Source of the DNA: an uncultured Prevotellaceae bacterium
Lineage (GTDB): Bacteria > Bacteroidota > Bacteroidia > Bacteroidales > Bacteroidaceae
Length of the DNA stretch: 64,000 nucleotides
Assembly: GCA_947305005.1 (NCBI GenBank)
Contig: CAMZCM010000002.1
Location: 186,001 to 250,000 of the forward strand
Direction of reading: 5' to 3'
The translations under genes and the position numbers were made by a program. This document shows positions 26,878 through 34,837 of this stretch, in pieces. The first letter of the stretch is position 1; every line of letters starts with the position of its first letter. The notes under the pieces are model-generated. The model had not been told where the DNA came from. It made no database searches and saw only the letters and a program-made list of their open reading frames with translations.

Positions 26878-27987
26878 ATGTTGTATTTGTCGTACATACT
26901 ATTGGCTTTCGTCATCGGAGCTGTTGCTACTGCAGTAACAATTCCCTTGATTATTGCTTTTTGTCGTAAGTTTGGCTTCTATGATCAACCCGATCAGCGT
27001 AAAGTACATCAATCAGCCGTGCCGAGATTGGGAGGATTCTCTTTCTTGCCGGCAATGGCGATGGGCGGTTCTATTACGTTATTGCTTTATTATTCTCGTA
27101 ATGTGGAATCGTTGCCGTTCCATGAGACATCAGCTCTAATGATAGTGGGTGCGACAGCCATCTATCTTGTCGGTTTGATAGACGATTTAATGGATCTGCC
27201 CGCAAACTTGAAGTTTGTTATCATGGCGGTTGTTTCGGCGTTCTTGCCGATTTGCAATCTGATTATTGATAATCCACATGGGCTCTTGGGCTTATATGAA
27301 TTACCTCTATGGGTAGCTTATCCCTTGACGGTTCTGGTTATCATGACCATTGTCAATGCCATCAATCTGATTGACGGAATAGATGGATTGGCGTCAGGCT
27401 TTGCTTCCATCTGCTTATTGACATTTGTTTATTTGTTCACGGATTTAAGAAGCATCGTCTTTGTCGTCATGTCGGCTGCATTGTTAGGCTCTGTCCTTGT
27501 CTTCTTCTGTTTTAACTTCTTCGGAAAGGTGGGGGCGTTGAAGATTTTCATGGGAGATGCCGGTAGCTTGATATTGGGTTATATTTTGTCTTATCTGGCC
27601 ATTAAGTACATGATGGTAACGGAGTTGGATATCTATACGGACATCAATCCTATCCTTATTCCATATTCGTTGTTTATCGTACCTGTTTTTGACTTGATTC
27701 GTGTCGCTATCTCTCGCGTACTTTCTGGTGAGCCGATGTTTCATGCAGATCAGCGTCATATCCATCATGTGCTCATGCGTTGTGGACTGACGATGCACCA
27801 GGCTTTGATGGTCATCTTGGGGCTTGTCCTTGCGTTTATCCTTGGCAATGTGATTTTGAATGAGATGCAGGTCCCCTTAACTATTATCTTCTTCCTTGAT
27901 GTATCCCTTTATCTGATGTTCTTTGTTGTCGCATACAGCATCGTTCACCATCGTGAAACATTAATGAAGTTGTTGACGGAAGAATAA
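26878..27987 (+). CDS. wecA: Undecaprenyl-phosphate N-acetylhexosaminyl-1-phosphate transferase (WecA/TagO-like)
   Basis: A 369-residue polytopic membrane enzyme of the MraY/WecA family that loads a HexNAc-1-phosphate on undecaprenyl phosphate. Motifs are clear: QRKVHQSAVPRLGG in the first cytoplasmic loop, GLIDDLMDLP, NAINLIDGIDGLASG, KIFMGDAGSL and FHADQRHIHH in the last loop. About 10-11 helices. At the end of the locus it is the only intact initiating enzyme seen here, so it probably starts the repeat unit. It is followed by a bidirectional terminator. Confidence 0.9.
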   Translation: MLYLSYILLAFVIGAVATAVTIPLIIAFCRKFGFYDQPDQRKVHQSAVPRLGGFSFLPAMAMGGSITLLLYYSRNVESLPFHETSALMIVGATAIYLVGLIDDLMDLPANLKFVIMAVVSAFLPICNLIIDNPHGLLGLYELPLWVAYPLTVLVIMTIVNAINLIDGIDGLASGFASICLLTFVYLFTDLRSIVFVVMSAALLGSVLVFFCFNFFGKVGALKIFMGDAGSLILGYILSYLAIKYMMVTELDIYTDINPILIPYSLFIVPVFDLIRVAISRVLSGEPMFHADQRHIHHVLMRCGLTMHQALMVILGLVLAFILGNVILNEMQVPLTIIFFLDVSLYLMFFVVAYSIVHHRETLMKLLTEE

Positions 27988-28002
27988 ATGATTGACAAGA
28001 AT

Positions 28003-28041
28003 AAAAGAAGAAGCCCCACATTTCGCGGGGCTTCTTCTTTT
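28003..28041. terminator. Bidirectional intrinsic terminator
   Basis: AAAAGAAGAAGCCCC pairs with GGGGCTTCTTCTTTT around a 9-base loop, with T/A runs on both sides. It separates the exopolysaccharide operon from rny. Confidence 0.88.
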
Positions 28042-28055
28042 TTTTATAGTCTTGT

Positions 28056-29615
28056 TTATTTAGCGTAGCTGACTGCTCGCGTCTCACGGATTACAGTGAT
28101 CTTTACTTGTCCAGGGTAAGTCATTTCATTCTGAATCTTTGTGGCGATATCAGTAGATAATGTTTCAATCTGCTTGTCGTCAATCTTGTCTGCACCGACG
28201 ATGACGCGCAGCTCGCGACCAGCCTGAATGGCGTAGGTCTTTGTTACGCCAGTATAGCTCATGGCGATGTTCTCCAAATCCTTCAGACGTTTGATATATG
28301 CTTCTGCAATTTCTCTGCGGGCACCAGGACGGGCACCGCTGATAGCATCACACACCTGTACGATAGGAGCGATGAGCGATGTCATTTCCATCTCCTCATG
28401 GTGAGCGCCGATGGCGTTGCAGATATCGGGCTTCTCCTTGTACTTCTCAGCCAGTTTGGCGCCATAGAGTGCGTGTGGCATCTCGGGTTCTTCATCGGGA
28501 ACCTTGCCGATATCATGTAATAGACCGGCACGCTTGGCCTTCTTGGCGTTGAGTCCTAACTCCGATGCCATCACAGCGCAGAGATTGGCTGTCTCACGAG
28601 CGTGCTGCAATAGGTTTTGACCGTATGAAGAACGATATTTCATCTTACCTACGATGCGGATTAGTTCAGGATGTAGTCCGTGAATGCCGAGGTCGATGGC
28701 CGTGCGTTTGCCTACTTCAAGAATCTCCTCATCAACTTGTTTCTTCACCTTGGCAACCACTTCCTCAATGCGGGCAGGGTGGATACGGCCATCGGCAACC
28801 AACTGGTGCAGAGCCAGACGTGCAATCTCTCGGCGCACAGGGTCAAAACCGCTGATGACGATGGCTTCGGGTGTGTCATCTACGACAATTTCCGTTCCGG
28901 TAGCAGCTTCTAAAGCACGAATGTTACGGCCTTCGCGACCAATGACACGTCCTTTCACGTCGTCGTTCTCAATATGGAAGACTGTGACTGAGTTTTCAAC
29001 CGCCGTTTCTGTTGCTACACGTTGGATGGTTTGGATGACGATGCGCTTGGCCTCCTTGTTGGCTGTCATTTTGGCATCGTCCATGATTTCATTGATATAG
29101 CCGGCTGCGGCGGTTTTAGCTTCGTCTTTCAGCGTTTCCACCAGACGCTCTTTGGCTTCATCGGCGGTGAGCCCGCTGATTTTCTCCAACTGCGTACGCT
29201 CTTGGGTGATCAGGCTTTCCAGACGCTGGCCGAGTTCCTCTTCTTTCTTTTGCAGGATGGCTTGTTGCTGTTCCAAGCGTGCTCGTTCGCTTTCCTGTTC
29301 GTTCTTGCGGCGGTTGAGCTCGTCCTGTCGCTGGTTGAGGCTAATCTCTCGTTGCTTCAGTCGATTCTCGCTTTGCTGGATCTGTTGATTACGTTGCTGT
29401 ACTTCCTTCTCCAGCTCTGCTTTTTTGTTCAGGAATTTCTCCTTCACTTCGAGCAGTTTCTTTTGCTTGATGACTTCTGCGTCCTTTTTTGCTTCTTCGT
29501 GCAGTTCTCTCATTTGACTGGGACGTGTATGTCTGTACCATACAACCTGATAAATCACCACTGCCAAGGCAATGGCCACGGAAGCAATAGTAATGATGAG
29601 TCCTAAAATATTCAT
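28056..29615 (-). CDS. rny: Ribonuclease Y
   Basis: A 519-residue membrane-anchored endoribonuclease that starts mRNA decay. One N-terminal membrane helix (about 3-25), a long Glu/Lys/Gln coiled coil (about 30-150), a KH domain ([20 protein letters not shown], about 207-265) and an HD domain ([12 protein letters not shown], then [14 protein letters not shown]). All domains and length are normal. It is last of a minus-strand set with zapA and two small genes, 106 bp after zapA. Confidence 0.96.
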   Translation of the reverse strand: MNILGLIITIASVAIALAVVIYQVVWYRHTRPSQMRELHEEAKKDAEVIKQKKLLEVKEKFLNKKAELEKEVQQRNQQIQQSENRLKQREISLNQRQDELNRRKNEQESERARLEQQQAILQKKEEELGQRLESLITQERTQLEKISGLTADEAKERLVETLKDEAKTAAAGYINEIMDDAKMTANKEAKRIVIQTIQRVATETAVENSVTVFHIENDDVKGRVIGREGRNIRALEAATGTEIVVDDTPEAIVISGFDPVRREIARLALHQLVADGRIHPARIEEVVAKVKKQVDEEILEVGKRTAIDLGIHGLHPELIRIVGKMKYRSSYGQNLLQHARETANLCAVMASELGLNAKKAKRAGLLHDIGKVPDEEPEMPHALYGAKLAEKYKEKPDICNAIGAHHEEMEMTSLIAPIVQVCDAISGARPGARREIAEAYIKRLKDLENIAMSYTGVTKTYAIQAGRELRVIVGADKIDDKQIETLSTDIATKIQNEMTYPGQVKITVIRETRAVSYAK

Positions 29616-29646
29616 TTTGATATGAATTAAAATATAAAAAATAACA

Positions 29647-29692
29647 CACCATCATCATCCATCCCGTGTCTCGGGAATGGAAAGAAGTGGTG
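29647..29692 (-). other. Imperfect hairpin between zapA and rny
   Basis: On either strand CACCA, then TCCAT-CCCG (plus reading), pairs with CGGG-ATGGA and TGGTG, with a 6-by-6 internal loop. It is in the 106-bp gap upstream of rny and has no T run. It may be an RNA regulatory element or processing site; nothing else is seen in the gap. Confidence 0.4.
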
Positions 29693-29721
29693 CGTAGAAG
29701 GGAATATTCAGATATGAAAAA

Positions 29722-30012
29722 TTATTTCAGGGCGCTGTCCAGTTCGTTGACCAGCCCGTTGAGCGTTGCCATGATGGGTTGCAGGTTTCCTGTTGCTTCC
29801 TGCTTCTGTAGCTTCACAGCAACGTCTAATAACGTCATAAGCAGGTACGTGGTTACGGACTGTCCAGGATAGTGATTGGCGTAGTAGCTGTATCGTTGGT
29901 TGATCAGCTTCTCGGCATCACGATAATATATCTCCTCCTCACGTCGAATGGTGATGGGGAAGTTCTGAGCACCCAGCTTGAGGGTTATCTGAAAAGTATC
30001 GCTGATTTCCAT
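29722..30012 (-). CDS. zapA: Cell division protein ZapA
   Basis: A 96-residue ZapA-family protein that bundles FtsZ at the division ring. ITLKLGAQNFPITIRREEE and the YYRDAEKLINQRYSYYANH helix followed by a C-terminal coiled-coil (LLDVAVKLQKQEATGNLQ) fit the family. It starts 13 bp after an upstream coiled-coil gene, with which it probably works, as ZapA-linked coiled-coil proteins do elsewhere. Confidence 0.88.
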   Translation of the reverse strand: MEISDTFQITLKLGAQNFPITIRREEEIYYRDAEKLINQRYSYYANHYPGQSVTTYLLMTLLDVAVKLQKQEATGNLQPIMATLNGLVNELDSALK

Positions 30013-30025
30013 TTATTGTCTTCTT

Positions 30026-30343
30026 CTATAGCGTTGTTGCCTCTGGCCCCATGGCTTTCAGCAATGCGATACACTTATCTACATCTCGCACCAGACGGTT
30101 AATACGCTGTTTGGCTGCACCGAGGTCAGTGTCTCCGATTTCCAGCATTTTTGCCATCTTGAGGTCAGCATAATTGGCTTCTAACTGCTGATTTTTTTGT
30201 TTAACCTCTGAGAGCTGCTTATCTTTAGTGACGAGTTCAGTACGCAACTCTTCATTCTCTTCCTGAATCTGTTGGAATTTCAGGATGAGTTGTCTCGTAC
30301 GCGTCTCCAGCGTCTTGATGGTTTTCTCTTCTTCTGAGGTCAT
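30026..30343 (-). CDS. Small coiled-coil protein next to zapA
   Basis: A 105-residue, mostly helical protein. Residues about 8-65 form a strong heptad coiled coil rich in Glu, Gln and Lys (ETRTRQLILKFQQIQEENEE). The end has a conserved-looking LGAAKQRINRLVRDVDKCIALL segment. It is not ZapB by clear homology, but its size, coiled coil and 13-bp spacing from zapA suggest a cell-division partner. A minus -7 box (TATCTTTG, 30391-30384) precedes it. Confidence 0.8.
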   Translation of the reverse strand: MTSEEEKTIKTLETRTRQLILKFQQIQEENEELRTELVTKDKQLSEVKQKNQQLEANYADLKMAKMLEIGDTDLGAAKQRINRLVRDVDKCIALLKAMGPEATTL

Positions 30344-30383
30344 TTGAAGCCTATATAGTTCGCTTTTCGCGGCTTTTACGCCA

Positions 30384-30391
30384 CAAAGATA
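30384..30391 (-). promoter_or_regulatory. Predicted -7 box for the coiled-coil/zapA genes
   Basis: TATCTTTG on minus, 40 bp before the start; CTTG (three of four -33 matches) lies 20 bp upstream. Confidence 0.5.
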
Positions 30392-30429
30392 GCAAACCTT
30401 TTCATTCTATGCAAGTTTTTTCGTATATT

Positions 30430-31068
30430 TTACTTCTTAGTAGCCTCGTCAATGTCAGCTCGCTTCTCTTTCTTGGCCAACATGACGGTTGTATGGACGT
30501 ATTCTGTCATCCAAGCTTCTGAAAAACCGAGTTGTTGTTGATAGACTCGCACTTGTGCTGCCGTACGGCGTACATTGTCGTCTTTCCAGTCGTTCTTTGT
30601 CATGATGTCATGGATGCTTTTCTCTGTCATTGTGCGCAGAGCGCTCCGCATGAATGAAGGCAGTCTGAACTTCCATTGCATGATATTGCCCATCAGCATC
30701 ATGAGATCTTGTGAAAAGCCTTGGAATTGAAATAGGTAAGTCTGTACATCCTGGATTTTCTTGCAGCGACGCTTCACGCTGTTGTCGATTTCCTGGGTGA
30801 AGGTGGGAGTGATACCATACACATCGCCCAAGATTTTGGCACAGCGTTTCTTTTCGCCCAGTCCAAGCTTGTTATTGATGGTGGGTACTTTCAACGTTTG
30901 TTTGAAAACACGCAGGTCGGGTAGTGCGGCCAGGTTGGTGATGCCCACTTGGGCGGCGATGTCGGCTTGCAGATATACGCGGATGAGCGTCATGAAGTCT
31001 TCCATGCCGCCAACCTTTGTTTGAGTAGAGTCGTTTTTGCGACTGAATAATTGACTAAAAAATGACAT
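30430..31068 (-). CDS. Conserved-looking protein of unknown function
   Basis: A 212-residue soluble, basic, mainly helical protein with no signal peptide. Notable stretches are MEDFMTLIRVYLQADIAAQV, LGLGEKKRCAKILGDVYG and the Lys-rich VKRRCKKIQDVQTYLFQFQG. I do not recognise a family. It has a full promoter on the minus strand at 31098-31129 and is divergent from wzc, so it need not be linked to capsule synthesis. Confidence 0.75.
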   Translation of the reverse strand: MSFFSQLFSRKNDSTQTKVGGMEDFMTLIRVYLQADIAAQVGITNLAALPDLRVFKQTLKVPTINNKLGLGEKKRCAKILGDVYGITPTFTQEIDNSVKRRCKKIQDVQTYLFQFQGFSQDLMMLMGNIMQWKFRLPSFMRSALRTMTEKSIHDIMTKNDWKDDNVRRTAAQVRVYQQQLGFSEAWMTEYVHTTVMLAKKEKRADIDEATKK

Positions 31069-31097
31069 TTATGGTGTATGTTTACGTTTAAACGGCG

Positions 31098-31129
31098 CAA
31101 AGATACAGTAAAATCATAGTGACACCAAA
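31098..31129 (-). promoter_or_regulatory. Predicted promoter (TTTG-N20-TATCTTTG)
   Basis: Minus strand: TTTG at 31129-31126, 20-bp spacer, TATCTTTG at 31105-31098, 30 bp before the ATG of the unknown protein at 31068. Confidence 0.68.
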
Positions 31130-31171
31130 GAAAAGTAATGCTTTTTATAGGGTTTTTTGAAAAACTATCCT

Positions 31172-31179
31172 TATCTTTG
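31172..31179 (+). promoter_or_regulatory. Predicted -7 box for wzc
   Basis: TATCTTTG on plus, 60 bp before the wzc ATG, divergent from the promoter at 31098-31129. No -33 box at the usual spacing. Confidence 0.5.
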
Positions 31180-31238
31180 CAACCGCATACTGAATTGTTG
31201 CGTATTTTTGCGCGCGAACATTAAAAATTATTACATAT

Positions 31239-33695
31239 ATGGCAGATGTGATTGATTACGAGAAAAAGGAATCAGAAGAGTCTTCTGGAATAGACTATCG
31301 AATGATATGGTCTATTGTTGTCCTTAATTGGTATTGGTTTATTATTTCTGTTCTGCTCTGTGTGGGGGCTGCTCTTCTGTACCTCCGCTATCAACCTTCG
31401 GTGTATCAGTCCTCGACAAAAATCCTGATCACGGACGAAAATAATAAATCCGGCGGTGCTGACCTGACGTTGGATCAGTTGGGTATTGTCACCAACTCCA
31501 ATGGCTTTGAAAATGAGTTGGAGATCCTCAAATCTACCGCTATTGCCACACGTGCTGTCAAGAAGCTGAAGCTCTATGTCACCTATATTCTTGAGGGACG
31601 TGTTACAGAAGCAGAAATGTATAAGACTAGTCCAATTCTGGTAGATTTGGAAGAGAGTAAGCTGGATCAGCTGCAGGCAGCCATACCTATTGAAATCACC
31701 AAGACGGGTGACGAGTCGATTATGGCAGAGATTATGTTGCCGATTCATAGCGACGAGGGAGATATCATGAAGCGTGAAATAGACTCATTCCCCACGATTA
31801 TCAATACCCCCGTTGGTAAACTGGTGTTCTCACGTAATCCCGGCTTCGAAATCCCTGAACGTAAGTTGACGGCAACCATTATTCCTCCTGTCAATATGGG
31901 CCGCTCGTTTGCTAGAAGCCTTAAGGCAAGCCCTACTTCTAAGATGACGACTGTTGCAGAGCTCTCCATCCTTGATACACAGCCTGCTCGAGCACTCGAT
32001 TATCTTCTGGAATTGGTCAACTCCTATAATGAGGATGCCAATGAGGATAAGAATGAGATCGCCGAGAAAACAAAGGAATTCATCGATGAACGTATTGAGG
32101 TCATCCAGAGTGAACTGAATGTGGCAGAAGGACGTATTGAGGGCTACAAGATGTCGAACCGTTTGGTGAACCTGCCAACGGATGCCAGTGCTGCCCTTAC
32201 GCAGGCGACAGAGTTCCAGAAGAAGCAGGTAGATATCCAGACACAGATGAGTTTGGTTAAGTCGTTGATAGAATACATTCAGAATCCTTCCAATAATTTG
32301 ATGCTTATCCCTGTTAATTTAGGTGTGCAGAACACGGACTTCAATAGAATGGTTGGCGAATATAACAACTTGATATTGAAACGAAACAGGATGATTCGTA
32401 GCTCCTCAGAAGGCTCTCCTGCTGTTGTTCAGGCTACAGATGAAGCACAGGCTATGTGGGATGCTATCACTCAGCATCTGCGCAATATTTATAGTGAATT
32501 GAATGTTCAGAGGAATAGTATTGAGAGACAGTATAACCTCTTCTCCGGAAAGATGACCAGCACGCCTACGCAGGAGCGTGCCATGAATGATATGGGTCGT
32601 CAGCAGCAGATCAAGGCTCAGTTGTATCTGATGCTTGCTGAACGCCGCGAAGAGAACTATATCTCTTTGGCTTCAACGGCTAATAAGGCACGTATCATTG
32701 ATATGCCTCAGATGGTGGGGAAGGTGAGCCCCAAGAGCAGTATGATTACGCTGGCTGCCTTGATTTTTGGTCTCTTTTTGCCATTGGGTATCTTCTATCT
32801 CCGTGAGATATTGCGTTTCCGCATCGAAGGACGTGGTGATCTGGAGAAGGCTACCAACATTCCTATTGTGGCGGACATCCCGTTGACGAATCTGTTGGCG
32901 GAGGGTGAGCGCGCCATTGTTGTGAAGGCGAATAAGAACAATCTGATGGAAGAGGCATTCCGCGGGCTGCGCACGAATCTTCGCTTCCTGTTGGGTTCTG
33001 GCGAAAAGGTTATCTTGACAACTTCCACAGTGCCGGGCGAAGGTAAGACGTTTGTTGCCACGAACTTGGGAATGTCGCTTGCTCTGTTGGGCAAACGTGT
33101 GATAGTCATAGGTCTGGATATCCGTAAGCCACGTTTGGTGAAGCTCTTCAATCTACCGTCCAGTCAACATGGTCTCACTACTTATCTGGCAGGAGATCAA
33201 CCAGACTTCAATCTCTTGGAGGAGCAGATTTTCAAAGGTATTGCCAATCCCAATCTGGATGTGCTTCCTGCAGGTATTATTCCTCCTAACCCCGGTGAGC
33301 TGATTACACGTGATCTGTTGGATAAGGCCATCGAGTATTTCAAGGAAAGGTATGATTATATAGTCTTGGATACGCCGCCTATTGGTCTTGTCAGCGATAC
33401 CTATGAATTGGCTCGTTTGGCTGATATCACTTTCTGTATCGTTCGTTCAGAAGTATCAACCAAGGCTGATATCGAAGTCCTCAACAAGGCTTATAGGGAG
33501 CAGAAACTTCCCAAGGTGAATATCGTCTTCAATGGTGTTAACCTGAAGAAGAAGAAGTATGGCTTCTACTATGGCTATGGCCGTTATGGCGGTTATAGCA
33601 AGTATGGAACCTATTATGGCCGCTATGGTCATTATGGCTCCTATGGTAATTATGGTGATGCTTCATCAAGCAAAAAGCTACACATCGAGAAGTAA
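31239..33695 (+). CDS. wzc: Exopolysaccharide tyrosine autokinase (Wzc-type)
   Basis: An 818-residue inner-membrane copolymerase with kinase domain. Two helices flank a large periplasmic coiled-coil part: about 28-51 (IVVLNWYWFIISVLLCVG) and about 505-527 (MITLAALIFGLFLPLGIFYL). The cytoplasmic BY-kinase shows Walker A TSTVPGEGKTF (Lys603), Walker A' VIGLDIRKPRL (Asp627) and Walker B YIVLDTPP (Asp711). The C-terminus is a Tyr cluster with 13 tyrosines in about 33 residues (YGRYGGYSKYG, YGRYGHYGSYG), the autophosphorylation tail. It controls polymer length and export through cyclic phosphorylation. A cognate low-molecular-weight phosphatase is not in the window. Confidence 0.93.
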   Translation: MADVIDYEKKESEESSGIDYRMIWSIVVLNWYWFIISVLLCVGAALLYLRYQPSVYQSSTKILITDENNKSGGADLTLDQLGIVTNSNGFENELEILKSTAIATRAVKKLKLYVTYILEGRVTEAEMYKTSPILVDLEESKLDQLQAAIPIEITKTGDESIMAEIMLPIHSDEGDIMKREIDSFPTIINTPVGKLVFSRNPGFEIPERKLTATIIPPVNMGRSFARSLKASPTSKMTTVAELSILDTQPARALDYLLELVNSYNEDANEDKNEIAEKTKEFIDERIEVIQSELNVAEGRIEGYKMSNRLVNLPTDASAALTQATEFQKKQVDIQTQMSLVKSLIEYIQNPSNNLMLIPVNLGVQNTDFNRMVGEYNNLILKRNRMIRSSSEGSPAVVQATDEAQAMWDAITQHLRNIYSELNVQRNSIERQYNLFSGKMTSTPTQERAMNDMGRQQQIKAQLYLMLAERREENYISLASTANKARIIDMPQMVGKVSPKSSMITLAALIFGLFLPLGIFYLREILRFRIEGRGDLEKATNIPIVADIPLTNLLAEGERAIVVKANKNNLMEEAFRGLRTNLRFLLGSGEKVILTTSTVPGEGKTFVATNLGMSLALLGKRVIVIGLDIRKPRLVKLFNLPSSQHGLTTYLAGDQPDFNLLEEQIFKGIANPNLDVLPAGIIPPNPGELITRDLLDKAIEYFKERYDYIVLDTPPIGLVSDTYELARLADITFCIVRSEVSTKADIEVLNKAYREQKLPKVNIVFNGVNLKKKKYGFYYGYGRYGGYSKYGTYYGRYGHYGSYGNYGDASSSKKLHIEK

Positions 33696-33717
33696 GCTTT
33701 CCCTCGAAAATATGTTT

Positions 33718-33747
33718 CGGCCACACAGTTTTGTGTGGCCGTTTTTT
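33718..33747 (+). terminator. Intrinsic terminator after wzc
   Basis: CGGCCACAC pairs with GTGTGGCCG around a short loop and is followed by six T, 23 bp after the stop. Confidence 0.88.
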
Positions 33748-33767
33748 GCGGAAAGGCCTTTGAACAA

Positions 33768-33789
33768 TTGCGGAAAGGCCTTTCCGCAA
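33768..33789. repeat. 22-bp perfect palindrome centred on AAAGGCCTTT
   Basis: The arms are TTGCGGAAAGG and its complement with no loop. The first 14 bases GCGGAAAGGCCTTT also occur at 33748-33761, so the half-site is duplicated about 22 bp away. It is in the gap between wzc (plus) and a minus-strand Wza-like gene. Confidence 0.8.
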
Positions 33790-33834
33790 AATCTTCTAAG
33801 CTTAAGAACAAAATCCCTTTAGTTTAAGTTTTTA

Positions 33835-33914
33835 TTCCCACCTTGGGACTAAATTATTCCCACCTTGGGACTAAATTATTCCCACCTTGGGACTCAAAAA
33901 TTCCCACACTGGGA
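33835..33914. repeat. 22-bp tandem repeat, about 3.6 copies
   Basis: Units start at 33835, 33857, 33879 and 33901, an exact 22-bp period. Each contains TTCCCACCTTGGGAC (last copy TTCCCACACTGGGA), a near-palindrome TCCCA-nnn-TGGGA. The first two spacers are identical. No gene is in this gap. Confidence 0.9.
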
Positions 33915-33941
33915 TTTTTTGCTGCTCCGTATATAAGAAGA

Positions 33942-33967
33942 GGCTCCTTCCTGATTGGAGGGAGCCC
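33942..33967 (-). terminator. Hairpin after the minus-strand Wza-like gene
   Basis: GGCTCC-T-TCC pairs with GGA-G-GGAGCC around TGATT. The T run on the minus strand is weak (CTTCTTATAT), so efficiency is uncertain. Confidence 0.6.
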
Positions 33968-33998
33968 CTTGTATGAGGAGTCTATTGATAGACTGTGA

Positions 33999-34823
33999 TT
34001 ATTTTCTGGAGAGGGTGAAGACGAGCGCTGTGACAGACGAGATGAAGCCGAGGATGCTGGCAGCTGAACTCAGGAAGGTGGAGAAGGCGGAGCTCTTCAC
34101 GTTCTGGCTCTTGTTGGGCTGCACGTAGATCAGGTCGTTCTGCTGTACGTAGAAAGCTGGACTCTCAAAGATGTCAGTGCTGGTCAGATCCATTTTATAC
34201 ATCGTGCGGAGACCGTTGTCCTCACGGAACAAGGTGATTTTGTTGCGTAAGCCCTGGTCGCTGATATCACCGCATTGAGAGATAATGTCGAGCACCGTGT
34301 TACGTTCTGAAGTGATGTTCACTACCTTTGGAGTGCGAACGGCACCCAGCACTGTCACACGGGCATTGAGCAAGTGAACGGTCACATCAGGATTCTTGAT
34401 GATATCCATCTCCTTCACCTTGTTCTCAATGGCGATCGCAGCTTCGTCGCAGGTCATACCGCCGACGAAGACCTTATTCAATACGGGCAGAATGAGGTTT
34501 CCTTCGTTATCCACCGTGTAACTGAGGGAGGAACCCATTGAGCCCGTTGTGCCATAGGAGGAGCTTGATCCGCTACGGCTGGTAGATCCCATAGTAACGT
34601 CAGAGTTGAAGATTTCCAGTAGCTCAGGACTGTCGCAGGTAATCTTGATGAGCACCTGGTCGGCAGGTTTCAGCCTCATTTCATACTTTAACTGAATGTT
34701 CTGAGCCTCTGCATAGATACTGTCAGCGCCCTGGAAATAAATAATTTTCTTACTGCTCACACAGGAGCACAGACAAGTGGCCGTTACGACCGCCAAAAGT
34801 GTCAGTTGTTGTAGTTTTTTCAT
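33999..34823 (-). CDS. Polysaccharide export lipoprotein (Wza-like, short form)
   Basis: A 274-residue lipoprotein (lipobox CLCSC, Cys21). The Poly_export/SLBB part reads RLKPADQVLIKITCDSPELL, then NEGNLILPVLNKVFVGGMT, then VTVLGAVRTPKVVNITSERN and TVLDIISQCGDISDQGLRNK. A C-terminal helix (about 250-270, AASILGFISSVTALVFTL) may cross the outer membrane as in Wza. It has a Ser/Gly-rich low-complexity insert (GSTSRSGSSSSYGTTGSMGS). This is the second export-type protein in the window after the 846-residue one, and it lies 14 bp after rfbA, facing wzc. Confidence 0.9.
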   Translation of the reverse strand: MKKLQQLTLLAVVTATCLCSCVSSKKIIYFQGADSIYAEAQNIQLKYEMRLKPADQVLIKITCDSPELLEIFNSDVTMGSTSRSGSSSSYGTTGSMGSSLSYTVDNEGNLILPVLNKVFVGGMTCDEAAIAIENKVKEMDIIKNPDVTVHLLNARVTVLGAVRTPKVVNITSERNTVLDIISQCGDISDQGLRNKITLFREDNGLRTMYKMDLTSTDIFESPAFYVQQNDLIYVQPNKSQNVKSSAFSTFLSSAASILGFISSVTALVFTLSRK

Positions 34824-34837
34824 GTTATATAGTGATT

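Larger units (their letters stand above)
33696..33998. other. Gene-free interval between wzc and the Wza-like gene
   Basis: 303 bp without a gene. It holds the wzc terminator, duplicated GCGGAAAGGCCTTT half-sites with a perfect palindrome, the 22-bp tandem repeat, and the terminator of the minus-strand gene. Confidence 0.85.

Noticed and set aside
29022-29606. 194-codon Leu/Phe-rich plus-strand frame that looks like a membrane protein
   Set aside because: It is the reverse complement of the RNase Y coiled coil (Glu/Lys/Gln codons read as Leu/Phe), so the hydrophobicity is an artefact.
33596-33667. CRISPR-like short repeats at the end of wzc
   Set aside because: The periodic TATGGC-like pattern is explained by the Tyr-Gly coding repeats; there are no spacers of constant length.
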